Positions 11,513 to 23,918 of a stretch of DNA of 64,000 nt are shown in pieces. A model generated the notes under the pieces. That model made no database searches and was not told the DNA's origin. It saw only the letters and a program-made list of their open reading frames with translations. Within the stretch, counting starts at the first letter, position 1. Every line of letters begins with the position of its first letter. A program made the position numbers and the translations under genes. The DNA is from Rostrohypoxylon terebratum (Eukaryota; Ascomycota; Sordariomycetes; Xylariales; Hypoxylaceae), in the NCBI GenBank assembly GCA_022497145.1, contig MU385860.1, positions 558,001 to 622,000 on the forward strand. The letters run 5' to 3'.

Positions 11513-14393
11513 CGTGACGTTTAGGGCATGCCGCGAATCTCATACCGTTGACATTACAATTAGTTTTAATTAGCAAGGAGGATTGTCTGAAATGTAAGCG
11601 CCAGCTATTAGTTTGAATGAGACTTATCACGAAATATCAGTAGTTGCTGGGATACAACTCACGTTAGACATCGCCTGGCTCCTGAGAATACCTATGTAGA
11701 CTTACTACTTCGATGGGAGGTCTAAGAGATTGACAAAGACAAGAAGGGCCTGGGGTATGGTATGCGAGCCAACTGAGGACTATAGAGAGAGAAATGGTCT
11801 ATAGGGGTCGAGGTAACAACATGACCAGTAATAATCTGGGGGTGAAGAATTGTGGTGAGACATGGGAAGAATTGAGACTTCTCACATAGACGAACCGTGG
11901 GCGATTTTGTCACAGATACGGCCGAGATGGCACGTACAATTTCAAAATAGAAGAATACATGAGAAAAGAAGGCACAGAGAAACTATAATAAGGTTGAAAA
12001 CGAGGGAAATATCATTCAGGTTAGGTAGGTAGATGGTAGATACCTACCTGTTTGGACGACATTCCTCACTTGAGAGGTATCCTCGAACTTTGTACACGGT
12101 ATACGAGAAACATAAAAACACATTGTGTCTCAGACCATAGATACTGTGGCTGGATATTAGACAAGTAACTGGCTTCTAGCGTGCCGTGGGCGTCTCATAC
12201 GAAAGTGGAGAGAAATGCGGATAGCGGCATGGAGAGCAATGTTGATGCGGCATGGCTAGCAAGGTTACAATCCCAGAGGCAGATGAGGTGTCTAAGATCG
12301 AAACAAGTCTATGATTCTTCCCAATGTAGTAAGCCGAGGGATGAATCATGCAGGCTATTGATCTAGAGCAATGATCCAAGTACCGAAAGGGAGGTTCGGA
12401 CTCAGACTCTTGGACTCGAGAAGTCAGTTTAATGAAGATAAACTTTGGCGTTGGATGGAAACAATGACAGGTCAACGGGCTATTCGGGAGTATGCTTACC
12501 TGCGTAGGTGAAGTAGGTTGCCGCTGATATTATAGAAACGATAGCTTAGGGAGGACAAGCAAACGCAACTCTGTCGTTTGTCTCTATGAAAAAAAAAAAA
12601 GAAAGAAAGAAATGATTTGGTATTACTGAACTGGTACTTCCAATATGGTATCTTCACCTATATTCGGACTTCAAACGCGCCTTTTATTGATGACTGCATT
12701 CTTACCGTATGCGGGTAACAATATTTGCCGTGACCGTTTTCGTTTTCGTGACGTGAGATGAAGAAAATACTTACGCGGCAAGGCTCGGACGAATTATGAA
12801 GTTTACCTAGGTCTTGCTTCTCTTCGGCCAAGGAAAACAAAAAGTCAATCGGACACTTCGGCAACTCATAGTACTTTCAGGGCAATTCTGTGGCTGCAAT
12901 GGGAAGGGAAGGAAAAGCAAATCCGCATCATATGTTGCAACCCCCCTGAACCTCAGACTTAAACTTCATCGGTCGGACGCCGACATCCACCTTACACTCG
13001 AAATTGGATTAGCGCCAATGTGTAAGAAGAGACAGCCTGATGTTCACGAAGGCTAATATCAACTTTATTCGCCACGGGGGTCGTTTTGGTCGTTTTCTCA
13101 CATCTAGATGAAAGGCTCTCTGCATAGGACTTATGTGGCTGCCCATCCAAAGCAGCAAACCAACAATGTTCTTCACTATACCCATGGTGCCGATCATGAA
13201 AATCTCGGTGTAAAAGTTGCCTTTCTCCCGTTGGATCCCCGTTAGTATCCTACTGTTTCATTGGACCGCGGGAGTTTTGCTTCTTCTGTGGCGTCTTTCG
13301 TAGAACGCCAGAGGTGGCTTTATTAACAACCGAAAATTTATACTACAACGTAGTAGGTACTACGTACTACGAATTAACAGATGGAAAAAGCCGCTGGAGA
13401 TTCTCGACTTTCACTCAGGGTCCTGAGTTTTTCTCATATCATATTAGCTACCGGTGCCGAGATGAAAATGACAAGACTGAAAAAAATATTATAAAAAAAG
13501 CAAAGAAATACCGACTGCCCGGTTTGCACCCACAAGAATTATTTACATATCAACCAACAACGTGGTTCATGATATCCTACAAGCGTTTTCTTAATTGGCA
13601 AAAAGCATCTATGCATCTATAGATGACCGAAATCCGTGTGTAGGTACCTAGGTAAGTAAGGACTATTGCTTCATTCGGGTTGGCCGGCAGGAGAAATTCG
13701 GTTCGCAGCAGGTTGACGGTTGATTGCGGGTATGATTGGGGTCTGTGTGTTTTCACGCAGATCCTGCTCGCGGTAAAGATAGTTCATGATGTTTATGATA
13801 ATACTTACAAGCTCCAGCAAAGCAAGGCAGAGACACGATCAGCCTTGAAGATGGTATTTTTGCTCCAACTTGTGGTTCGTTACACGATCTTCGACTTCTG
13901 GTGATGATCTAAAACTGTTTGCGCATGCGGTGGAGAGATGCAGAAAGGACATTAAGGGGCTTGAATTACCCCCACCTCTAGGACAACTGAGAGGAGTTCT
14001 GATTGTCTCTAGGTTATTCCTATCTGATACGCTATGATCCCTAAGCGTTCGGTATAGGTAGGAGGTACCATGAGGTCAAGGTTTCAGAGGACGTTCGTTG
14101 ACTTCAATGTTGTCGCATGGCCAGGCTTACCGAAATTCACACGTGCCCTCAATCCCAAGGTTCTTTGAGGTGAGACTAGCCTCCCGCTCGTACGGCCGAC
14201 ATCCGCATATCTTTAGCCCTATGCATGAAGGATCCCAGGAAACGCGAGTTGTCATGCGTGTCTCATGCTTTATGCGTTTCTCTAGCAACAGGATAATATC
14301 TACTCCTGAAATAGTTTATAACGGCGATCTGCCTAAGACTTAAGTGCGTAGGTAGGCGTTATAGGTAGTCGTTATAGGTAGTTAAGTACTTTG
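11513..14393. other. Intergenic, 2.9 kb, no gene seen
   Basis: The stretch lies upstream of the 1,056-residue gene and downstream of the WD40 gene. It includes a run of 12 A followed by GAAA repeats (12589-12612) and several AGGTAGGT/ACCTACCT motifs (near 12023-12049 and 13642-13652). Some of it may be 5' leader of the 11512 gene. Short frames lack ATG starts or splice context. Confidence 0.5.
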
Positions 14394-15688
14394 CTAATCA
14401 TCATCTTCCATCAATGCAGCTAATTCTTCTTCTTCCTCAAGCGTCATAAGTCCCTTCGTTGGTTCAGCTGGGACTTCCTTCTCGACGCCCTTGGCTCTGT
14501 CTTCTCTCTCTTTGTTGATCTTGTCGAGTTCAACTTGGTTCAGCGACCATGTACGTACGGTACCATCGATAGACACGGAAACGATTCTTTTACCTCCGTC
14601 GAGGGTGACTAGGTCGGTGACCTCATCGTAATGGCCCTCGAGAGTGGAGTACAATTTACCCGACGACCGGTTCCAGATCTTGATATCCTCGTCTCTCCCG
14701 GCGGTGATTATCCACTGTTCCGTCACAGCAACAGCTCGTACATGGTCGCCGTGGTGGATAGAATCGCCGGTAGTGAAACCCTTGAGACGTGATAGACACT
14801 TAGCTGTGCCATCTCCACTAGATGTCCATAGGTCAACTTCTTCACCTTCTCTGTCGAATATCACCTTGTATACTGTAGTATCATGCTCCAAGATGGTGTG
14901 TCGCGCGGCGCCTGGCTCATCTGGTGATGATTCCTTGATCTGTTCGAAGCCGTCTAGCCGAATTCGCCATCGACGGATATGAGGATCACTGCTGGCGCTT
15001 ACTAGTATGGCCTCATCGGGACCTGACTGCACTGGATCAATGACAAGATCCTGAATGGCCATCATCGACACTTCCTGGTCTTGTAAAACGTGAAGACGAG
15101 ATCCCATTTCAACATCCCAGACAATGATTTTCTTGTCTGCGCCGCCACTAATCAAGTAGTCCTTTCCACCAAGTTTCGTGGATACGACGGCCTTGACGAA
15201 ATCCGTATGACCGCTATATTTGCGACCTGGAGCCTTGGAGGATATGTCCCAGGACCAGACATCCTTATCCCAAGAGCCGGCAAATAGTGTTTGATTCGCG
15301 GCCCCACCAACGACAACGCATGTTACCGGGGCTGACGGCCCTCGGAATACCTGCTTGGTATCCCCGGTCTATGGTCGGATTAAAATCTGATGTCTTTGGC
15401 GGGATACCGTTCTTATGACTCACATCGACATTTACTCTTCGCACTGAGCCGGTGGATTCGGCAATAAGCACAGACGATGGGCTAGTGGGGTCAGGTATAG
15501 CAGCCAATAACTTTGACTTTAAAGCAATAGGATTTCCATTCTTGTTGCCAGCCTTTGCCGCTCGTCTTTCCCTCTTCGCTTGCTCCGCACTATTAGAAAT
15601 CCGTTAAAACCTAGGACTTTCCGTATCGTGATCTTTTGAGATCTTACTCAGTTTGGAAGAACTGATCTGGGGATGTGCCCTTATGCAT
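14394..15688 (-). CDS. WD40 repeat protein
   Basis: Three exons on the minus strand: 15648-15688, 15424-15589 and 14394-15368, with introns of 58 and 55 nt, giving 393 residues. After a short charged N-terminus (EQAKRERRAAKAG) come about six to seven WD repeats; clear blades include LFAGSWDKDVWSWD, LISGGADKKIIVWD, IITAGRDEDIKIWN and IVSVSIDGTVRTWS. The C-terminus is acidic and ends EEEELAALMEDDD. WD40 propellers are scaffolds, so no specific activity follows from the fold, and I could not assign an orthologue. It is divergently transcribed from ctf4, with 597 bp between start codons, so the two may share a promoter region. Confidence 0.85.
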
Positions 15689-16285
15689 GATGACGACTAT
15701 GATGAGGTGGGATGGCGTTCAGGGGCTTGTTGGAAATTGGAATAAGAAAAGTTGGTGTGAATCGTGATACGGGAAGGTCAGAACTTTCGTCCTGCTTCCA
15801 AAATTCATCAACCTTCTTATACTGCTTCTTCAAAATGGAGATTTTGAGTAAATGGCTGCCTACTTTCATAGGCAACAGAATTTATATCATTGGTGTTTCT
15901 ATTAGAGTATTGATTTTCATCGAAATTTCGCGCCGAGATGTGACTTAGGACCTAGGTACATAGGTACCTGACCAATCTCACAACCCGCATTATCCTGTTA
16001 TCGCCGAATTTGGAGATTTTGGAGAACAGTGGGGGTTTCCGTGAAGCTTGGTCCAATAAAAGAGGGGCACCCTTGTCCACACTCTATTCCCTAAAACGCG
16101 TCTGCTTAATTAATTCTCGGCTCGCGACGCGTTTTCCATGTAATTCAAGTGTTCAAGTGGTCCAAGTGATACTTGACCAGACTTACACCAATTTCTCACT
16201 AAACCCGTTAAAACATTCGATTGTTCATGTCCTCGATCATCAGCGAGGAATAGACATCGAACGTCGAAAAAGGAAAAGCATCAGA
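15689..16285. promoter_or_regulatory. Shared divergent promoter region of the WD40 and ctf4 genes
   Basis: A 597-bp interval between two head-to-head start codons. It contains a CCTAGGTACATAGGTACCTG stretch near 15952-15971. The frame of ctf4 stays open upstream of its ATG to 16010 without any in-frame ATG, which is why 16286 is taken as the start. No TATA box was identified with confidence. Confidence 0.4.
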
Positions 16286-18866
16286 ATGGCGTCAACAGCA
16301 CCCCATCGTCCCCGAGCAAGGCCGGCTCATACTCAGGGGTCGACGTATTGTGCCTATACTCCCGATGGTTCGAAGCTGGTCACTGTAGGTTCGAACAACA
16401 CCATCCGATTATACAAGACCGGTTTCGATGGCGAGCCCATCAACATCGATGACTGTCAAGAACAAAACTTGAGCGTAGACGCATCCAATGAGTTCTTCGT
16501 TGTCGGTTCCGAAGACGGAACAGTCAGTCTATACTCCATCCCCGACGCCACATTCGACAAGTTCCTACTTCGGTGCTCCCTTCCAATCCGTGACGTCGCT
16601 CTCTCGCCCGATTCGAAATGGTGTGCTGTGGCTAGCGACGAATTGACGGTAAAACTTGTTCGAACCGACGACAATACGAAGATTCGTCACCTGAAGGAGC
16701 ACAACAAACCTACGAAGCACCTATCCTTCGACCCCAAAGGAACTACTGCCACCCTAGCTTGCACAGACGGAATCGTCTATGTGTATTCTCTAACCTCTGA
16801 CGAGCCGGAGCTTATAAAGAAGGTTGACGGCATCATTGGGGTATTGGATACCGAGTCCGAAACCAGTTCGAAGATTTCATGGCACCCCGACGGACGCGCG
16901 TTTGCGGTCCCAACTCCCACAAGAGATATCCAAGTCATCTCGAAGAATGATTGGGAGAAGCAAAGAGTATTCGCGCACGGACACAATGGAGATGTAACTG
17001 CTTTAGTATGGTCGCCAAATGGCGCTATTCTGGCCTCTGCTGGCAAGGACAAGAAGATTTTGCTGTGGGAGACCAAGACCCAAAGCGTTATCGCAAGACT
17101 CGACTATGCCGATGTCATGGACATCGCATGGCATCCTAAGGACAACTTAGTATCTTTCACGAACTCGAGCGGCGAGGTTTATATTCACCCCGACTTCGTG
17201 CCAAAGCAGTATGAGCCCCTATTAAAACTTGGGCAGCAACCTGCGCCTTTCATTCACGACCCTCTATCAGAGTCGACAAATTTCAGAAGGCCTCTAGAAA
17301 ATGGTGCCGGAGCACCAACTACGGCTCTGCCCCAGAGGCGGAGAGCTGCCAGTTATGATTCTCTCATGGGGGATCCCCTGGGCGACGAAGATGATGATTT
17401 TGTTGTGGATGACGATGGAGCTGGCTACGCTCTTAACGGGAATGGTAAACGCGTACACGATGATTACGATGTCTTTGGCGAGCCAGTAAGCAAACGCCCT
17501 CATATCGAGCCACAGTACCACGAGGCTTTCCAGCCTGGGTCAACACCGTGGCGAGGTAACCGAAAGTACCTGTGTCTGAACCTTATCGGATTCGTTTGGA
17601 CTGTGGATCAAGATGGACACAATACCGTCACTGTGGAATTCTATGATCACGAGTTTCACAGAGATTTCCATTTTACAGATACCTTTCTGTACGATAAGGC
17701 TTGCCTTACAGAAAGCGGTACTCTATTCTCATGCCCTCCTAAAGACAACATACCAGCGACTATCTTCTATAGGCCACACGAAACGTGGACTAACCGCACA
17801 GACTGGAGGACGCAATTACCAAAAGGGGAGGCCGTTCTTGCTATGTCTCTCAGCGACTCCTTCATAACTGTGACGACTTCGGCGAACTATGTCAGAGTTT
17901 ATACGCTCTTCGGTATCCCGTATAGGGTGTATCGACCGAAGAGCACCCCGATGGTTACCTGTGTAAGCTGGAGGGATTACGTGATGACCATCGGTAACGG
18001 CCCTGTTGGTGCAGATGGGCATACTAGACTTCAATACACCATTGAGAACGTGAAGCGGGATGAGATATGTCAGAACGAAGACACAGTAGCACTTCCAGAG
18101 GGTGCAACGCTGAAAAGCGTCTTCTTCTCTGATAATGGCGTAAGTAAAATCCATCGGTACCTAATGAACCAAGCTAACTTCGTGGTAGGATCCATGTATA
18201 TACGACTCTACGGGGACACTACTAACCTTACTACATTGGCGTCAACCATCAAGGGCAACTTGGATACCTCTCCTAGATACCAAGCTGCTTCCGCGTCTCG
18301 CCTCGGGGCGTAAGACCGAAACGTACTTTCCCATCGCGGTGGCCGACGATAAATTCCACTGTATCATTCTGAAGGGCGGCGATCAATACCCCTACTTCCC
18401 ACGGCCGCTGCTCTCCGAATTCGATTTCTCTATCCCGCTTACTTCGGAACCTCCGAAGCGGAGGGACGCAAACCCAGACGCTATGGACGACGGCTCACCG
18501 GAAGACGATGACGATGAATCCGAGACCCGCAAGCTCGAACAGCAATTCTTGCTCAAGGGTATCGCAGCCGCACAGCTCCAGGATCTGGTAGATTCGACTA
18601 GCGGCAGTCATACTCAGCGATCTAGCTTAGCTAGGCTGGAGCTGGAGATCGACAAGACTCTACTACAGTTCTTGGCGGTGGAGTGTCGTGAGGGTGAAGA
18701 TCGAGGTATGCGTGCGCTAGAGTTAGTCGAGCTGATGCGCGATCGGACTGGCCGCATGGTGGAGGCCGCAGGAAAGGTGGCGGAACGGTATGGTCGCACA
18801 ATTCTTGGCGAGAAAATCCGGGAGGTTGGGGAGAGAAAGGCGAATTCTATGGACGATGAGTACTAG
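16286..18866 (+). CDS. ctf4: DNA polymerase alpha-binding replisome hub Ctf4/SepB/Mcl1
   Basis: Two exons, 16286-18139 and 18189-18866, with a 49-nt intron (GTAAGT...GCTAAC...TAG), give 843 residues, the normal size for fungal Ctf4/SepB. The N-terminal ~310 residues form a WD40 propeller (for example LVTVGSNNTIRLYK and ILASAGKDKKILLWE). An acidic linker follows near 366-378. The central SepB/Mcl1 domain starts near residue 415 (PGSTPWRGNRKYLCLNLIG), and a helical C-terminal region begins near 735. The family trimerises and couples the CMG helicase to DNA polymerase alpha-primase, supporting replication, sister-chromatid cohesion and, in Aspergillus, septation. No HMG box follows, as expected for a fungal rather than animal member. 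The start at 16286 is the first in-frame ATG. Confidence 0.95.
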
Positions 18867-21856
18867 AGTCTAGTCTAGTAGGTCTAGTAGTCGGCGAGGC
18901 TTGAGATCGTACGGGGCTAGACCGAGGGTCCGATTTTCGCGGAATTAACTAGTTCAGCCGGCGTTATGAAGGGTTTGCCTCACTAATGGGGTTGTAAAAG
19001 TTCTGATGACTACGACTAATCTACATATCCTAGTACATATCAATGTCCAAGTTCACTGTTGAACTATTGAACTATTGCTCTAATAGTTTACAGCTAGATA
19101 TGGAACGAGTTACCGTGAATTCATCGTCGATGATCTCCGTTAGCATAACGTACTTTGTAACCCCTGGGCTGAAGTCAGCAGACGATTCGATATCCATGTT
19201 ACGAAACCATGGGTCTGTAACATAACCTATCGAAGCCTCATTTCATTTCCCTATCTCACTAAACTGCCCTTTGCCATACTTGGCTTTTCTGTATCAGCCA
19301 TGTTTCCAAAACAAGCAACGATCTCAAACATATACCTATACCATGCCGTTATCGTAATATACACAGTACGTAGTAATTACGATAAGATGCCTTGGTTATT
19401 TTCTAATGAGGGCATGATCAACGAAGTGACAGCACGGACGCAACTCGCAATCGCGCCAAACATTGGAAACATATCACAACTCTTCTCGTTGGTCGCGAAC
19501 CGCAAATTTCAAGATTATTTCCCCGAGATCTGTGCTCATCCCATCGGTAGTTCGACGAAACTACTACGTCGGAAAAATAGTTAGACGGAGTGTGCATCGC
19601 AGAGTTACCATCACATTGGGATGACGGGGCGCTAAGGCCGTCGGATCCGGATCTCTTAATGGACGTTGTGATGTGATACTGTCATTTGTCGATGGCCGAA
19701 TTGCCCACGATCTTGCGGTCTATGTGAACCATGTCGCCGTCAATTCGACAGGCCACCGCTCATCTCGAAGGGGAATTAAAGCCGACGAATAATCCCGTGT
19801 CCCAAATCTGACGACATCCTCGATGTCCCCCACGTGGGAGATAATCATATTCAGGGGATTAAAGGACAGGGTTGCGACGAGATAGACAATTATCGGCCAC
19901 GAGGTATCACTACCTAGCAGTAATAACCCCCGCGACGCCCATCTCATTGTCGCAATCGGGCTATGATGTGCGCTGATTGACAGAGCGCGGACGTCCGGCT
20001 AAAATGAAGATGCGCCCCCAACGAATGCACGTTCGCCGACGTCCCATAGGTCCAACCGTCCAACATGTCCAAGAGCTTACCTAGTACCTATCCTCGATGC
20101 CGCAGCATTCGGAACTTACCTTATTATAACGTTGGCCGTCGCTTAAGGGTGTGTGACGAGGAAGCAGGTTTTTTTCTTTTCTTTTGAGTCGGGACGAACA
20201 CGCACAGCTAACAGCTAGATGCGGGATAGATAGGCGACGTCGCCGGTAGTATAACACCCTCCTGCTAAGCGATTCGCAACCGTTTTGAACCTGACTAGTC
20301 CAGAATTCTGGTAGCAGGTCCTGCACGACGGGGTAGCATTATGCGCAAAGACGACGAGAAGAACGAGCTAACTGACATAAGATGTCGAGGCTACGGCAGA
20401 AATTACGCGAGGTCAAAGTTGAAAGTTTTATTAGTGATATAGACTATACTATATAGTATATAGCACTTATTAGAAGGTTAGTATAGTCTTCTCATTCGTT
20501 AATACGTTTCATGTCTACGTTTAGTCGGGAATAGCTTGACGATGAAGCATAGCTGGAATGGGGACGGCAATGTCCGAACTAAATCACTTCAGCTCTAGGT
20601 ATGTATATCATCAATGCGCCAACCTTGTTGGTACCTGGACTATAGTGACTAGTCAAGGACTCAAGGTATGGGAATTTGGACGAGTTCACTGTTCGAGAAT
20701 CGACACATCTCGATCAAGTTCAATTAAGCTTGCATTGATTTCCCAAGCTCGTTGAATGGTTCCACATGCGGAACATATCACCAACGCTTGACCTTGACCT
20801 TGTTCTTGTTATATGTTATACTATGTATGTTATATGTATGTCATCACTGTCATTACTACACTACTCTAAAATCCCATTGCAAGAAAAACGGTCAGATTAG
20901 GTATAGTCACCTTCCTTTCCCCATCGTTTGCGGCGACAGTCCTAATATAGCAACAAACGAAGCCAATCAAGCCAATCAAGCCAGCTACAGACCTTCCTGC
21001 TGTGCCGCTCGCCAATTAGCAAGCTTTGTCTTATTACGTACCCTCTCTCACGTTTTCAGCACGCATAGTAGCAGCGTAGGCAGCGTAGGTGGTATCTAGT
21101 CCAACACCAACTCGGGCTAATCGGAATCATGAAATCCTGTGACCGCACTAACTCGGGAATATTCGCAAGGGTTAGAATTGCACCCTATTACGTGCCTTGT
21201 CGTAAGGACAGGGATATCCCACGAACCCTCTCCCGCAATTGTGTGTCAGGTCCCGTATATTCGACGGCGCAAGTGGTATCGGTGGACCGCGACAGGGAGA
21301 AGCTGGAACGGTTCGAACCAGAGAAAAAACGAGCGTAAACCATGGAGGTTAGCGTAGTTTTAAACTCGACTGATATGTAACTACTATATCCTTTTAAAGA
21401 CACGACTATCGATGTTCGGATCCGGGGCGCAGAAGGCCGGAAGGGAAAAAAAAAAGAGCCAGAAGAAGCCTTTGGCAGTGCACAGTAGGAGCGCGCATCA
21501 GCACGGCGCAGCGACAGCCCCAGAATCCTTCTACCTACAAGAAGCTGTTGGTCCCCCTCGGAGCTTCGCTTCCAGCTGTGCGACCCTTAGAGTCCGCCGA
21601 GTCCGGCGTGAACTTCGACTATTGAGACATACAGTACATGCGCACCACGTGGTTTGCGATGGTGAGAAAAAGACTAAGGCTAGGATCAGGATAAGTTGGC
21701 TTCGGTTACGGAAAAGGTCGACGACGGCCTAGGAGAAGAACGAAAAGAAAGAGAAGAAGTTGATAAGGGGAGGAAAGGAAAGGAAAGGAACGACAGAGAC
21801 CTACTCTTCGACCTGGAGTCCACGGCTAGGACGTCCCTTCGTCGACAACTCGAATC
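18867..21856. other. Intergenic, 3.0 kb, no gene seen
   Basis: It holds an AT-rich imperfect palindrome around 20437-20464 (ACTATACTATATAGTATATA core), three AAGCCAATC-type units near 20958-20983, and a GGAAA repeat near 21773-21790 just upstream of the next gene. Several ATG-started frames of 60-115 codons occur but none shows splice structure or a recognisable protein. Confidence 0.5.
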
Positions 21857-23523
21857 ATGTCGTCGACCGGCATAGCAGAACTCGTACGTCAGATGACGGC
21901 GTACGATAATTCCAAGGAACCGAGACCAATATTTAATTATCCGGCGACCGTGTATGGCTTGGTTATCCCATTCATGGTGAGCGAGTCAAGTTATGAGATT
22001 GCCAATTCGACAGCTCGCTAATACACCAACTCAGGTAGTCTCTACTATATGTGTAGCCCTGCGATTATATTCGCGGATAAGGCTGCAATGCTTAGGATGG
22101 GATGACTTCTTAATTGTCCTTTTTAGAGTAGGTCTCAGTAGCTATTCTCATACTAAATGAGCGTAATGAACTAACCTTCATGTAGATATCAGCAACCATT
22201 GGTTCTGTAACTCTCTGTCTCGGTACGCCATCTCGTCTGCACACGGGCGAAAACCATAACGATCACTAACAGACACCAGCAATACAAGACGGCTTCGGAG
22301 AACACATCCTCCAAATCGGCTTGGCGAAATTCGCCAGGTTTCAAAAAGCAAGCTACCTACCTACCTTCTCTCATCTCTAACCCGGAACAGATCAACTAAC
22401 CTTCCCTCAGAAATTCTACATCAGCCTCGCCACATACACCGTCTCCACCACCCTCCTCAAGCTCTGCCTGCTCTCGCAATACCTGCGCATATTCGAGCGA
22501 GGCACGCGCGCGCGCATAGTCTGCTGGGCCAGCCTAACGCTCTGCGCGCTCTGGGGCCTCGGCTTCTCCTTCTGCGCGCTGTTCCCCTGTTTCCCGGTCT
22601 ACGGGTTCTGGCAGTGGGACGTACCAGCCGTATGCTACGGCTTCGGATCGAAGACCAGTAGCCAGATCGCGGGCATGTTTGCTGCGCACACGGGCTCGAA
22701 CGTGGTGCTTGACGCATTGGTGCTGGGGATTGTAGTGCCGATATACTTTAGGAGGGATACGGCGTGGAAGCAGAGGTTGGGGATCGGGTTGCTGCTTTTG
22801 TTGGGAGTTATGTATGTCTCTTCACCCCCCCTATTTTCTCTTACTCGGACAGAAATGCTGACACCCACCAGCGTCCTCCTGATAAGCATATGGTGTCTGC
22901 AAACAATAGTCGACCACAAAGCCGGCACCCACCCGGTCCTCGACCCAACCTGGTACGGCCCGAAATCCATCATCCTCGCCGCGCTCGAGGTCGACTTAGC
23001 CAGCATCTGCGCCTCCATCCCGACCTTCTGGCCACACCTCTCGCAAACCCTTCTCGGCAGCATATTCGTGACGCAAGAAGTCCACATAACGCACCAGCAC
23101 CGTCGTTTATCCGGCGACTCCTCCTACGACACCACGTCTTCGAGTAGCGCGGGACACTACGAGCTGCAATCTCCGGTGCAGAGCAAGGGGGAAGAATCGG
23201 GTGGTGTAGGAGGAGGAGGGGCGATAATAGTCCGCGTGACGGCGAAACCCTCGCTGCCGCGGATGGAGCACTACCGCGACAACTTCGTGCAGAACAGCGT
23301 GGTGCCCCCGAACATGAGCATCCACGACAAGGAGACGAGCGGCGGCTCGCGCGTCTCGTCCGAAGGACAACGGGGTTTCGAGCGCGAGCAAGAGCGGTTG
23401 CGGATGGCGTGCGTGGAGAGCAATGCGAATTTCATACCACACCATATTACCAGCAGTAATAGTAGTAAAAATAGTAAGCCGGAAAAGGCGAGACCTTCGC
23501 GGATGGGGTTGACGGGGTCGTAG
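21857..23523 (+). CDS. Fungal rhodopsin-domain (PTH11-related) seven-helix membrane protein
   Basis: Six exons: 21857-21976, 22035-22127, 22186-22222, 22280-22347, 22411-22811 and 22872-23523, totalling 456 residues with all phases closing. Intron 4 has a GC donor (AAA|GCAAGC). Seven hydrophobic segments are visible; they include YGLVIPFMVVSTICVALRLY, FLIVLFRISATIGSVTLCL, YISLATYTVSTTLLKLCLL and VVLDALVLGIVVPIYF. The pattern GWDDF after helix 2 and KLCLLSQYLRIF in helix 3 is typical of the fungal rhodopsin domain (SAT4/PTH11-related). The tail of about 160 residues is hydrophilic, Gly/Ser-rich and cytoplasmic by topology. No CFEM cysteine domain precedes the helices. Such proteins are candidate surface receptors, but the ligand is unknown. 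The gene is tail to tail with the ABC transporter, 395 bp apart. Confidence 0.88.
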
Positions 23524-23918
23524 ACTAGTGAGACACGATATGGAACGAAGGCTAGGATAGGAGTTAAGAATATAGTAGCGCGAGGATAATTTGAAGATAC
23601 CCCTACATTGGAATACCATTCTGGTTCTATTTTAATCTTCTTGACTTACATCACGTCTTAAACTTGAACAAACATTTTCCTAACTTACAACCGCCGGCCC
23701 CACGATACACGTATTTAAGAAAATTAACGTTTTTTTATACATAATAAACTATTACTTATGAAAGCTTGTCCGCGCGACGATCGCTCATCGCGTCTATCGG
23801 CTCGTCTCTTTCTTGTTCCTACACGTGAAATCAATGAACGTAATGCAATTAGTCAGTCCTGTACCGTCGGACCCCCATCCCTGTTCCTAGGAGCTCTGCT
23901 TTTTTCTCTATCCGAAGT
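23524..23918. other. Convergent 3' intergenic interval
   Basis: This 395-bp interval lies between the stop codons of two converging genes. AATAAA-like and T-rich stretches near 23726-23755 could serve 3'-end formation on either strand. Nothing else was seen. Confidence 0.4.

Noticed and set aside
16010..16285. N-terminal extension of Ctf4 by 92 codons
   Set aside because: The frame is open but has no ATG; known Ctf4 proteins begin close to the WD40 domain, as from 16286.
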